From Entomortierella parvispora (lineage: Eukaryota; Mortierellomycota; Mortierellomycetes; Mortierellales; Mortierellaceae): DNA of 64,000 nucleotides. The stretch covers positions 2,232,001 through 2,296,000 of the forward strand of contig OY752141.1 of the NCBI GenBank assembly GCA_963573315.1, read 5' to 3'. A program made the translations under genes and the position numbers. Every line of letters starts with the position of its first letter. Position 1 is the first letter of the stretch. The notes below the pieces were generated by a model. That model was not told the origin of the DNA. It ran no database searches and saw only the letters and a list, made by a program, of their open reading frames with translations. Positions 1 to 10,530 of this stretch are shown here, one piece after another.

Positions 1-281
1 TTCTAACCGGTGGGTGTAACCTTCCGACAGCTTGGTGTCCAGCTGGACAAAATAGAAACACCGTTAGGCTGTTTGTGATTCTTTGGTGTTTTGGTGTGGG
101 AGGTTCCTGTGAGCTCGTTACTTGACTTTTCACAACCAAGATCCGTGTCTCCACCAAAACGGTGGCTTACGATCTCCGCTGTTAATTGATCTTTGAACGC
201 TGGGATGCAGTCCGCACTTACGTTCCTATGAGTGTTATATTTACTTATGATATTGCGGACTGGGGTGCATGCTAATTCTTG
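1..281. other. No recognisable gene
   Basis: Left edge of the window. I see no open frame, RNA gene or repeat that I can support here. It lies downstream of the minus-strand FAD monooxygenase. Confidence 0.5.
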
Positions 282-620
282 TCAGTCGCTACCGAAACGA
301 ATAGGGGCATAAGGAAACAGGAGTGGCTCTACCACTGCCATTGAGCCTACCACTGCCATTGAGCCTACCACCGTTGTTGTTGCCACAGAGTTTATCAATG
401 GATATCGATCCTCGAGCGCCGAGAGGGATACCGTGCAGAGGCCACCCCCTTTGACGCGGATTGACCATGCCGAGCTCTCCGATGTCCAGAAGACCTGCCC
501 ACCGACGTAGCCAAAGCTCTGAGGAAGCGTGACTAAGAGCTGCGCACTCGAGCTGGCACCAGCTTTCAAGCCTGGATCAGAATCGGTGGACCACGAGATG
601 CTCGAGTCAAAATGACAAGT
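282..620 (-). other. Open stretch, possible terminal exon of an unresolved gene
   Basis: An open minus-strand frame of about 110 codons ends in a stop at 282. It has no ATG at its beginning. Just upstream, around 621-625, a CACAG on the minus strand could be a splice acceptor. The translation is rich in Ser, Gly and Val, and its C-terminal part holds a short direct duplication (GSMAVV twice, from an 18-bp repeat at about 333-368). No family is recognised and no upstream exon could be joined convincingly. It may be chance. Confidence 0.15.
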
Positions 621-815
621 CTGTGGTTGTCAATTGTCGCGTTGAGGTTGGCACGGTCCAACGCGAATACGAGCTAACCTCATCCTCGTCCATTAATAAT
701 ACACCCCTGATGCATCCGAAACCTTGCGTCATAGGAACCAATGTCTATAGAACTCAATACTGCGTAATATTCTTTTATTTTTCATCCATCGTAGACTGCG
801 ATGTACGGCTGATTT

Positions 816-2589
816 TCAAACAGCCACTGGGGTTTTGGAGGTCAATTCTGATTGTGGTTGCATACTCGCTCTTTTCGCTTTTTGTTCTTCCTCATAGCGT
901 CTAGACGACTTCTGAGGCAAGATCTCAGAGGTACCGCGTTTTGGAGCTAATGGCAGAAATGTTGCCTGAGGTCGGTAAGCATTGCTTTTGGTAAACTCTT
1001 TCCTTCTGATCGACTCTGGGATCCAGTGGAACGCAATATGGCGGATGAAGCGTTCGGTCAACGTCTGACCATGGAGGACAATGGCGTTAATCTTGCTGGT
1101 CTTGTATTGGAGCTGAACGTAGGGGTAACGCTGCTCCTTGTAATCCTGAAGAGCGTTCTGAATGGAGTCGATCTTGAGGTTCTTCAAATCGTAGAGGCAA
1201 TTGGCCAAAATGACAGCATCCAGCAAGGCGCAAACCGCACCTTGGCCAGCGCTCGGCAATAATTTGTGAGCAGCTATTTCCGTGGAAAAGAAAGACCAAA
1301 CTCTTTAGAAAGGCACGTCCGAATCAAATATATACATACCAAGTTGCATGTGCGTTGGTTACCATCGCCAATGAGCACTGTCCGGCCGTGGGTCCAAGTC
1401 TCAAACAGCTTGTCTTCAAGAAAGACTCGAGAGATGAGTTCTGGCGGAGTCGCGTTAATCAAGTTTCCAAGAGTTCCGGCCATGGGGACCTTGAAGTCTT
1501 TGACCTCATTGATCATGGCGGCATTGTGTTCTGGTCCCCATTCCGAGTTTCGGAACTTGATCTCTTCAGATTCCTCTAGCGACGTCAATTGCTTGGTCAC
1601 AACCCAGCAAATTCGATTCTCAAGTATATTGAACTCGGACCATGTGAAGCTTGTGCCCTTGCCAATGACCTGCGTGAAAATACAATCTTCTCTCACAACA
1701 TCTGGGTGCTTGATCGAGTCCAATGGATTCGTAGTTCCGACCAGACACAGGTATCCCTTGGTGAGATCTTTGGAGTCAGAGACAGGCAACAGTTTCTTAT
1801 CCTGCAGAGTTCTGTAGAGGTGCTGACGAATACCGCTATAAGCTCCATCGGCTCCAACAAGGATGTCTCCGCTGTATGTGGTGTTGTCCTGGCAACGGAT
1901 CGTTACGCCTTCCTGGTTCTGCTGGAAGGTCAGCACCTTTTTGGAAAAGTGAATTTTCTCTGCCGGAACTCTCGAAAGAATGAGTTCATAGAGCTTGGGC
2001 CGAGAGAACATCAACGTGAAATAACCGATCCTAGCAATAAACTCAGTGTTATGATACGAAAGGCTGCAGGGTTCGACAGAACGAGGTATGGCGTTCACAG
2101 CGCCATTTAAAACAAAATCCAAAAGCCTGATTTTCCCTTACGATTTGACATCGAACTTGGGCAACTTGTCGATCAGACTCAAGTCGCCATACATGAGTCT
2201 GGACTCGGATGGACTAATAGGCAATGCAATTGCCAAAAGTTCCTCGTAGAGTCCAATCTGCTCGAAAACAGCAAGCACATTTGGATGCAAGGCAATGACG
2301 GACCCTTATCATAAAGCGCTAAGAAAAATTAGAGCACAGACAAAAAAACATCTGTCGCATGAAGACTCCCCAGCTTACCAAGAGGTCTAACTTCCTTGGT
2401 GCGTTCAAAGATTTCGTAGGGAATGCCAGCCTTGTCAAGCATGATGGCCAACATAAGACCGCCTAGGCCTGCTCCTACGATGAGGACGTTTGGGGTCTTG
2501 TCATCGATCTTTGGCGGGAGCTGCGATGTGTTCCTGGCCGAGGTCTCGTCAATTTCATCGGCTGTTTGACGCGCGTGATGGGCATTCAT
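816..2589 (-). CDS. FAD-dependent monooxygenase (PHBH fold, UbiH-like)
   Basis: Flavoprotein monooxygenase of 510 aa predicted to hydroxylate an unknown small molecule using FAD and NAD(P)H. Four exons: 2589-2379, 2304-2142, 2063-1363 and 1273-816. They sum to 511 codons including the stop. The N-terminus carries the dinucleotide-binding GxGxxG in VLIVGAGLGGL (about residues 35-45). Next comes the RPLGS segment created by the first splice, then GADGAYSGIR (the DG motif). The second FAD motif GDAAHKLLPSAGQG is formed by the third splice; using the nearby GTATGT donor instead would break it. The C-terminus is Lys/Arg/Ser-rich with no clear membrane anchor. The gene is divergent from an MFS exporter, which fits a detoxification or secondary-metabolite role. 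The substrate is not deducible. Confidence 0.88.
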
Positions 2590-3380
2590 TTCGAATGATG
2601 ATGATGATGATGGGAGGGATGAGGGACGAGCAGAGATGAGAGCGAATTAAATTTCAGTGTCCATCTTGTTGGTTGCAAAAAGCACAAAACAGCAAGCATG
2701 GTAACACAACTGAGAGCCATGCGCTGGAGGGACTGGAGTGTGCCTAGGCTAGAGTCTACCTGCCGCTGGAAGAGGGGACAAATCCACGCCGTCCCAAAGC
2801 CACGTTCATGACCTGCAAGGTCGGCTGTCAGTGCGTCCAAATTGCGCGATTTTTTTTTCTTTGACAGGAATTGCGCGATTTATTTCCTTTGACAGGTTGT
2901 GTTCTGTGCCCTGGAAAAAATTTTCTTTCCAGCGCAGCACGGGCGGAGACCAGAAGGACTGAAATGTCAAAAAAGGCTCTTCTGTGATGCCTGTCATCCA
3001 GTTTGGGCATGGCCAGAAAAGGCAAAAAAAAAGGAATGGTGCCAGACACAATGACATGCCAAGAGCGAGGGAGGTGATAGGGGGATCTGATAACTTCTCA
3101 CACCATGCAAGCAGCCTGATAGAAGGGGGCGCAGGGGCGCAGGGGACCTTGGCTGCGCTAAGCGTGAGGGTGAGAGTCAATTAGTCAGTCGAGCAGTCCA
3201 GCGGGTCAATAGCGGCGGGTGGACATGACGAGGGGCGTGCTCACAAAGAAGCTTAAAGTCTCGTCTATAAAAGCCACCCGCCATTCCCTGTTTTTTTCTC
3301 TTCATCCTCAGTTCTCATCTTTCCTGCTCCTCCTCTTCCCCTCTCCCCTCTTTGTGCTTACCTCCAGCTGACATTCAGCC
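2590..3380. promoter_or_regulatory. Divergent promoter between monooxygenase and MFS genes
   Basis: This 0.79-kb region separates two genes read outward. It contains a tandem direct repeat at 2840-2868 and 2869-2896. Each copy is AATTGCGCGATTT, then a T/C-rich stretch, then CTTTGACAGG, and is centred on a palindromic GCGC. Toward the MFS gene a TATAAAA lies at 3266-3272, followed by a CT-rich leader to the ATG at 3381. The duplicated motif could bind a shared transcription factor; that is inference. Confidence 0.6.
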
Positions 3381-5537
3381 ATGAACTCAGAAGAGATCGA
3401 CAACCAGTCGCACTCCACTGTCGTGCAGACTAATTTCAATGGAGACGCTGATTTGGAAGACTCAATCGCCGAGAAAGCCCAGTCCAGCTCCTCCACAGAT
3501 CTGGAGGCTGCCCCTGCCACATCGCCACCAACACAAGCCGCTGCACCAGGAGCGCCGGCATTCCAGGATTTTGGACCCAAGGTCCCTTTGACCCGTGTGC
3601 GTCGAGTCTTAGTCTTCCTTGGAATCACCATCACCCTGTTCTTGGCCGCCTTGGACCAAACTATTGTCACCACCACTCTACCCTCAATCGCAAAAGATTT
3701 CAACAACTTTGCAGACATCTCCTGGATCGGAACTTCATACCTGTAAGAGATCATCGGTCGTCGCTACACAAACTAAAAATTCGTTGATCCAAAGGTCAAC
3801 AACATCATCTCACATCTACTCAAATCACATCTCTTCCTCTCTTCCCCTTTTCGTTTAGCCTGGTCACCACTGCTATCCAACCTTTGTATGGAGTCGCCGC
3901 AGATCTCGCTGGTCGTAAGAGAGCCATGTAAGGTTTTATTTTTGGGGGTCGGGTGAAGCAGGGGCTCAGGAAAAACTTTTTGCAGGCTGCGCAACAAAGG
4001 GGTGTTCAGACCATTAATATCTTTTCATTTCCCCCCAATAGGATGTTCGCTTGCTCCATCTTCATGGTAGGCTCGGCTCTTTGTGGTGCTGCCCAAAGCA
4101 TGATAATGCTCATCGTAAGTCACCATGTTTTCGCTTCCCCGCTTGTTCATCCCTTCGGCTCTTTTTGACATTGAAGAACCAAAAAAAAAAAAAAAAAAAA
4201 GTTTACCCGTGCCACCAGCAAACCCCGAAATGCTTGATTCTAATGAAGATTCGCTCCGAGTGCCACCGAAATAACAGGTTTAAATCCACTTTTCTCAACC
4301 ATAGATCGCAAGAGCCATCCAAGGTCTTGGTGGAAGTGGTATCATTGCCCTCAGTATGATCTTGGTAGCCGATATCGTCCCTCTTCGTGAGCGTGGCACG
4401 TACCAAGCATTGATTGCTCTCATCTTTGCTATTGCCTCTGTCCTCGGCCCCCTTCTCGGAGGTGCATTCTCCGACAAATTAACCTGGAGGTGGGCGTTCT
4501 ATATCAACTTGCCAGTCGGCGCAGTTGCCATGACGTTCCTGGTGTTGTTCTTGCACATGAAGCGCCGTAAGAACGTGTCCTTGGCTACCAACCTCAAGTC
4601 CTTGGATTATTCTGGGATTTTCCTATTGATCGTCTCGATTGTCATGATCCTTCTGGCCTTGAACTGGGGTGCCGACGCAAAGTTCGCTTGGAACTCGGCC
4701 ACCATCCTGTCCCTGCTGATCGTCGGAATCGTGCTCGTGACCGTGTTCCTGGTTAACGAATGGAAGTTTGCGAAGAGACCTATCATCCCACTGAGACTGT
4801 TTGGTACCTGGTCTCTTTCTATCACATACCTGGGCGTTTTCATGCAGGGCTTTATCTTCCTTGGATTGTTATTCTTCTTGCCTCTGTACTTCCAGGCCGT
4901 GAACGGATCGGATGCAATCAAGTCTGGTGTCGATCTCTTGCCGTATGTAATCATGGGAGCCTGTACCGCCATTGTCGTCGGTTTGCTAATGAGTCGCTGG
5001 GGTACCTACAAGGAGTTTATTGTGATCGGTTGGGCAATTGGAACGTTGTCGGCCGCCTTGCTGATCACGTTTGACGAAAACACCTCGAAGGGCAAGGTCG
5101 TTGGCGTTCTCTTGATTCAAGGTCTTAGCATGGGTCTCACTGTCAACACCCTGTTGTTGGGTGTGCATGCTCAATTGGTCAACAAGTCCGACTTGGCTCT
5201 TAGTACTTCCCTTTGGACGTTCTTGAGAACTTTGGGAGGTGTCTTCGGTATTGCTATCGGAGGCACGTTCGTCCAAAGCAGCTTGAGCAAAGCAAATGCA
5301 AGCCAGTACGCGCAAAACATTCAGGCTATCGCGTTCTTGCCCCCGGATGTGAAGGGCCCAGTCCTGAGGGCCTTTGTGGTGGGACTGCAACGGTTCTTTA
5401 TCGTGCTGACCGTCATGTCGGCTATCGGCTTGGTCAGTTCCGTTTTCATCAAGAAGGTCAAGATGGGCCACAAGCAGCACTCGGACAAGTCGGGCGAAAA
5501 GACGGAAAGTGCGCCTGCTCCCATGATCGCCGAGTAA
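3381..5537 (+). CDS. MFS drug:H+ antiporter, DHA2 family (14 TM)
   Basis: Plasma-membrane or vacuolar exporter of 578 aa predicted to use the proton gradient to expel drugs or metabolites. Four exons: 3381-3742, 3859-3927, 4042-4114 and 4305-5537. Together they make 579 codons. The first about 65 residues are a Ser/Ala/Pro-rich cytosolic tail. Helix 1 begins at RVLVFLGITITLFLAALDQT, where LDQTIV is typical of DHA2 pumps. A motif-A-like loop GVAADLAGRKRAM sits between helices 2 and 3. The QGLGGSG and PLRERGTYQA motifs come next, and the length fits 14 helices. The last intron carries an A tract near 4180-4200. A TATA box lies about 115 bp upstream of the ATG. The gene is divergent from the flavin monooxygenase and may be co-regulated with it. 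Substrate unknown. Confidence 0.92.
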
Positions 5538-7644
5538 ATAGGCTCTTCTGCACCCTTGTAGATCATTTTTTTTTGAGTTATCCAATCTTCTAGATTGGCA
5601 TTTATCCTTATACCATTGTAGTTTCTTGGGAATCTCCACTCATCTCCAATTACAAAGTAGCATATCAATACAATTCACCATCATTCATATTTCTTTATTG
5701 TAGTCCTTTATTCGCCGTTTTGGTCACTGTATTGCGCGCAACTGTGCATCAAGGAGAGTTCCTTCAAAAGCCCTGCTTTTGTTGTCTGCCTTGAACTTGA
5801 GGCAGAAGACATCACTGGAAAGGATTTCGATCCAAACGCCCCAAACGCTGGTCTCCTAATATAGGAGGATACGCTCCCCAGAAAAAAAAAGTGAAGGGAA
5901 GGTTCACTGCCGTCAACGATAAGGCTTCAGTAATGACCGTTCCAACAAGAGATTGCGTGTGGCCGAGATGTGGTGTGACTAAGGCAGCGAAGACAGACGA
6001 ACAAAGAGCATTGGTTTATTAATTGAGGTATCATGAATAGCAACAAGGTGCAACACTTGCTCGTGTCAGTAGTTGTCCAGACACGCAAACGCAGGCACAC
6101 TTGACTGGCTGATAAATGACAATCAATCTCGAGTGTCTGTTCGATTTGACTAAACCCCCCGATTCTGCAAAGAGAGTAATACCCGGAAGGGAAGGAGAAA
6201 AGAGGAGGAGCAATTAGACAACTGAGCGCATTCTGTTGTGTCTGGCTGTGGGAGGGGGCGTCTCCAGTGTTACCCAATGCTATCAAAACAAACAAGAGCA
6301 AGTTGAGCAGTGAGTCCGTGGGAACTCACTCCCGGTAAAAGTCTTTGAAAGGCGTGCTATTCACCTCTTTCGAGACATCAAATGGCAAGATTGGTATGAG
6401 TAACGGACGGCCCCATGGAGGCGAGGGCCGGAGTCATCAACTACACACAAAACGGCCTCTCCAGATTTCCAGATTGACCTGCAGAGTCATGACTGCCGGC
6501 ATCCGCTCGCGTGCAATGGTATCTGCAGTGGGCTACATATGTTCAGGCAGGTATTTCAGTGCAATCATATTCCGACGACCACTTGCATGTCGGAAAGATG
6601 AGCGCGTATCTCGGCCTTGCTGAGCAGAGGCAGCAGAAAAGAAAAAAGACGATTCGATCGAACACACCTGTCAAAGACGATGAATTGAATGCAGGTTGCT
6701 CTCACTCTGCGCGTGCCATGTTGGCCAAAAAACCTGGTGGTGATTGGATTCCGTGAGCAATTTACGTTTACCGGGCGTAAAAGGACGGAGAGGAGGACGG
6801 ACGGCGCTCACAACCAAGATAGCGCTCTTTCACGGCTTGGCTTCCTGATCCATTTGCGCTGAAGGAGGATGGCGTCTTTTTGTCCCTGGGCTGCATGATG
6901 AGAAAAAAAGGGCAAAAAGGGTTCTCACAAAGTTTCGACTCGGCCTCGGCCAGAGGGTTTCTCGTTTGTTTTTGATGTCTTGTGCTGGTCTTTTCTTTTT
7001 ATATTTTCGTTTGGTGTCTGCTCTCAAAGGTCGGTCTTCTTCATTGGACAACCAACCCGCCCTCAGGGCGGTCAAAGGGCGAGATCTCTTTTCCCAGGGG
7101 CGTAAAACTAAATGCGAAGGTTACACACCACGACCGTTGGCCATGCAAGGGCATCGGTACCCGGTAACCTCAATTCAATGAGTTATCCTCCTTATTTTTT
7201 GGCAACCACTGCGGATCTCTCCATTTCCCTCTCCCTTCTGTGTCCTCTCCAAAGGGTTGTGCTCTCATCTCTCTGACCAAACCTAACAAGATGACAGGGC
7301 AAAGGCAGCTGAGAATCGTTTCCTATTTCGCGTGATATTATACATCAGCACTACTTGTTCCGAGAAAATGAATGGGTATTGGGTATCAAAGTGAACAAAG
7401 CGACCTTTCCTGTCAGCGTGCCATTATCGACAAACTCATGGGAACTAATCTTTTGTTGATAGCTTGGCCCTCATCGGCCGAAGAGTATAAAGAGGACCCC
7501 CGCTCCCCTCATCTTTTGCTCTTTAGACATTCCTCTCTCCCCCCACCGATCCCAACCTTCTCCCGCTACCCTCCATCCCCTCCCACCCCACTTTCTCATC
7601 TTCCAACCCCTTCCTTGATTATCTACTAATCACAGTATACAAAT
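5538..7644. other. Intergenic region and subtilase promoter
   Basis: About 2.1 kb with no gene I can support; the small open frames lack family features and contain no conserved segment. The right end serves as promoter for the subtilase: a TATAAAG at 7486-7492 followed by a long pyrimidine-rich leader (about 7500-7640) with many CCCC and CTC runs. Confidence 0.6.
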
Positions 7645-10338
7645 ATGAAGTTCACTGCCACCCTTCTCAGCTTGGTCGCCGCCGCGACCATGGTCTCTGC
7701 CGGTCAATTGGTCCCTGCTGACCGTCCCAACCCTGAAGTCGTTCAAGGCGCCTACATTATCGAGTACCAGGACGGTATTGACCACAACAAGGCCAACAAC
7801 TTCTTGAACTCTCGTAAGGTCCAATACAAGGTCCGCGGTCAGTTCTCCACCTTCAATGGTGCCTCCATCCAGGTCAAATCCTCCCACTCTGGTGAGGATT
7901 TGGCCAAGATCCCTGGTGTCAAGCGCGTCTGGCCCGTTGAGGTCTTCACTTTGCCTCCCCAGCCAAAGAAGAGCCAGCTCGGTTTGCCCACTGATCCCAT
8001 CAAGCAGAAGTTGACTTCTGCCCACACCATGACCGGCGTTGACTACATCCAAAAGGCCTTCAAGTACACCGGAAAGGGCGTCAAGGTCGGTATCATCGAT
8101 TCCGGTGTCGATTACACTCATCCTGCTCTCGGTGGATGCTTCGGACGCGGATGCCGTGTCCGTTACGGATGGGACTTTGTTGGTGAAGATTACGATACAA
8201 CCGGTGTTGCCAAGGGCGACTCTGACCCTCGCGATCAGTGCAATGGACACGGTACTCACGTTGCTGGTATCATTGGTGCCGATGCTCGCAAGGTCGGAGC
8301 ACCCATTCCCTTTGTCGGTGTTGCTCCCGAGGTCACCTTTGGTGCTTACCGTATCTTCTCTTGCGCTGGCCACGGAGCTTCTGATATCATCATGCAAGGT
8401 ATGGAGTTGGCCTTCAACCAGGGAATGGATATCATCAACATGTCCCTCGGTGGAGGATCTGCCTGGAGAAACAACCCTCTCGCTATTCTGGCCGAGAAAC
8501 TTCATGACTTGGGCATGACCACCATCGCCGCTGCCGGTAACGATGGTGATCAGGTAAGGAAATGGCCCTGCTTGGTCGTGTTATAAACAGTAGTTGGGAT
8601 CCACTCTAACATTTTACAATTTCCCTTTTTTTTCTTCCGTCATCAGGGTGCCTGGATGGTCTCCAACGCCGGTTTGGGCGTGACCTCCACCTCTGTTGCT
8701 TCATTCGACAACATCGCTGGCAACTACTTCTACCTGACCTACGGTGGCGGCGCCGAACACCCTTACTCTATTGCCACCGCTTACGGCAAGCCTTCCGTCA
8801 GCCTCCCTGCCAATACCCCTCTCGTCCCTCTTCTCGAGAAGGATGGCTCTCTCTCTGACGGTTGCGCTCCTGAGCCTTACGCTACTGCCAACGCCAAGGG
8901 CAAGATTGTCCTTGTACTCGGTGACATCTCTCGCTGTCGCTCCGGCGGTCGTGGTGCTACCGCCGTCACTGCTGGTGCCGCTGGTATGGTTATCCAGACC
9001 ACTCCTTTGGGATTGAGCGGTATCGCTGGTGTTGCCGACTTCCCCATGGTCTCTGTTGAGCATGCCGTCGGTGATGAGATCTTGGCCGCCTACAACAAGA
9101 ACAACAAGGCTGCCTTCACGTGGTCAACCCAGAAGAAGCTGTTCAAGGTCGAAGGTGGTGGTTCTCCCTCTGATTTCTCTTCCTGGGGATTCGATGGTAA
9201 CTTGCACTTGAAGCCCGATCTTGCCGCTCCCGGTGGCAACATCCTCTCGACCTACCCCGTCAACATGGGATCCTACGCCATCGAGTCTGGTACCTCCATG
9301 GCCACCCCTTACGTCGTCGGTGCCCACGCCTTGTTGTACAACGCCCACAAGCGTGTCCTCCGCGGAAAGGATGCTCGCCAGATCTTCATGAACACTGCCT
9401 ACCCCGGCCACTTTGCCGGTAACCACACTGACCCCGCCCCCGTTGCCAAGCAAGGTGCTGGCTTGATCAATGTCCGCAACGCTCTTTTGACCGCTTCAGT
9501 CTTCTCCCCCGACAAGATCGAGCTCTTGGACTCTGTCCACTTCACCGGCAAGTCCGTTGAGGTCCGCGTCAAGAACGTTGGCAAGAAGACTGTCGAGTAC
9601 ACCTTGAGCCACGAGTTCGCCGAGTCTGGGATCCACTACCGTGATGGAAACACCTTCCCCTTGGCTGTTCCTTTCATTGAGAACGACCATGCTTCCGTCA
9701 AGTTCTCGTCGAATAAGATCCAGGTCAAGGCTGGCCAAACCGCCAAGGTCAAGGTTCAGTTCACTTTGCCCAAGACTGGAAAGAACGAAGAATTCCCCTT
9801 CTACTCTGGTTGGGTTGTCGCCACCCCCAAGGGCAAGGACGCTGTCCCTGTTCGCATCCCTTACTCAGGTGTCAAGGGTGATGTCGCCAAGCTCCCCATC
9901 CAGGATACCAGCGTCGGCGCTCCCTTGTTCCGTTTGAGCCGTGGTGGAAAGGCTGTTGCTGCCGAGCCCGGCCACAAGATCGACTTCTCTGTCGAGACCC
10001 CTGTCATCCTCTCCCGCCTTGGTTCCCACACCCCTGACTTGACCTTCCGTCTCGTTGATGCCAAGACTGGCGCCCATGTCGGTCACATCCTCACCCAGTA
10101 CGGTAACTTTGGAGGAGAGTTTGGCCGTTCCAAGAACTTGGATGACAAGGGCAGACTCTCTGTCTTGACCGTCTCCTGGTCTGGTCCTTCGATTTTCAAG
10201 GACTCTAACCCCGAGACCAAGGCCACCCCTGTCCCTTCGGGCCACTACAAGGTTGTTGTTGCCTCCCAGCACCAGCTCACCAAGGGTGTTTACCCTGATG
10301 ACTATGAGGTCATCGAGGTCGCCGATATCACCATCTAA
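7645..10338 (+). CDS. Secreted subtilisin-like serine protease (S8A, PA domain)
   Basis: Extracellular endopeptidase of 866 aa in two exons, 7645-8553 and 8647-10338. A signal peptide (about residues 1-19, ending ATMVSAG) precedes an I9-like propeptide. The catalytic triad is visible as Asp152 in GIIDSGVDYTHP, His202 in NGHGTHVAG and Ser520 in SGTSMATPYVVGA. Asn299 in AAAGNDG is the oxyanion residue. Between the Asn and the Ser, about residues 330-450, is an insertion fitting a protease-associated (PA) domain. The remaining about 300 residues are beta-rich and Fn3-like, as in Vpr-type subtilases. Codon use is strongly biased to C/G-ending codons, suggesting high expression. It probably acts in protein scavenging. 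The intron falls exactly between the Asn motif and the PA insertion. Confidence 0.93.
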
Positions 10339-10468
10339 ACAATGATAAAGCGATCCAACGACCTCCCCCTCCATATACACGCAAACGCGCATATCCTTCC
10401 CTTCCCTCTTTCACTCATCTCATCATAGATATCATCAATAATATCTCTCTTTCATGAACCTGTTCACA

Positions 10469-10474
10469 AATAAA
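10469..10474 (+). terminator. Polyadenylation signal of the subtilase gene
   Basis: An AATAAA lies about 130 bp after the stop codon of the subtilase gene, within A/T-rich sequence and before the convergent minus-strand gene ends at 10531. Confidence 0.5.
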
Positions 10475-10530
10475 ACTAGAAAGGCAGGTCCTTTCTCGAC
10501 CCATGTTTAAAGATAGAAACGCACTTTTTT

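Noticed and set aside
5538-7644. Small genes in the MFS-subtilase spacer
   Set aside because: Open frames are short, lack conserved features and splice context, and show no codon bias like the neighbours.
7630-10392. Long antisense open frames opposite the subtilase gene
   Set aside because: They are shadows created by the strong C/G-ending codon bias of the protease.
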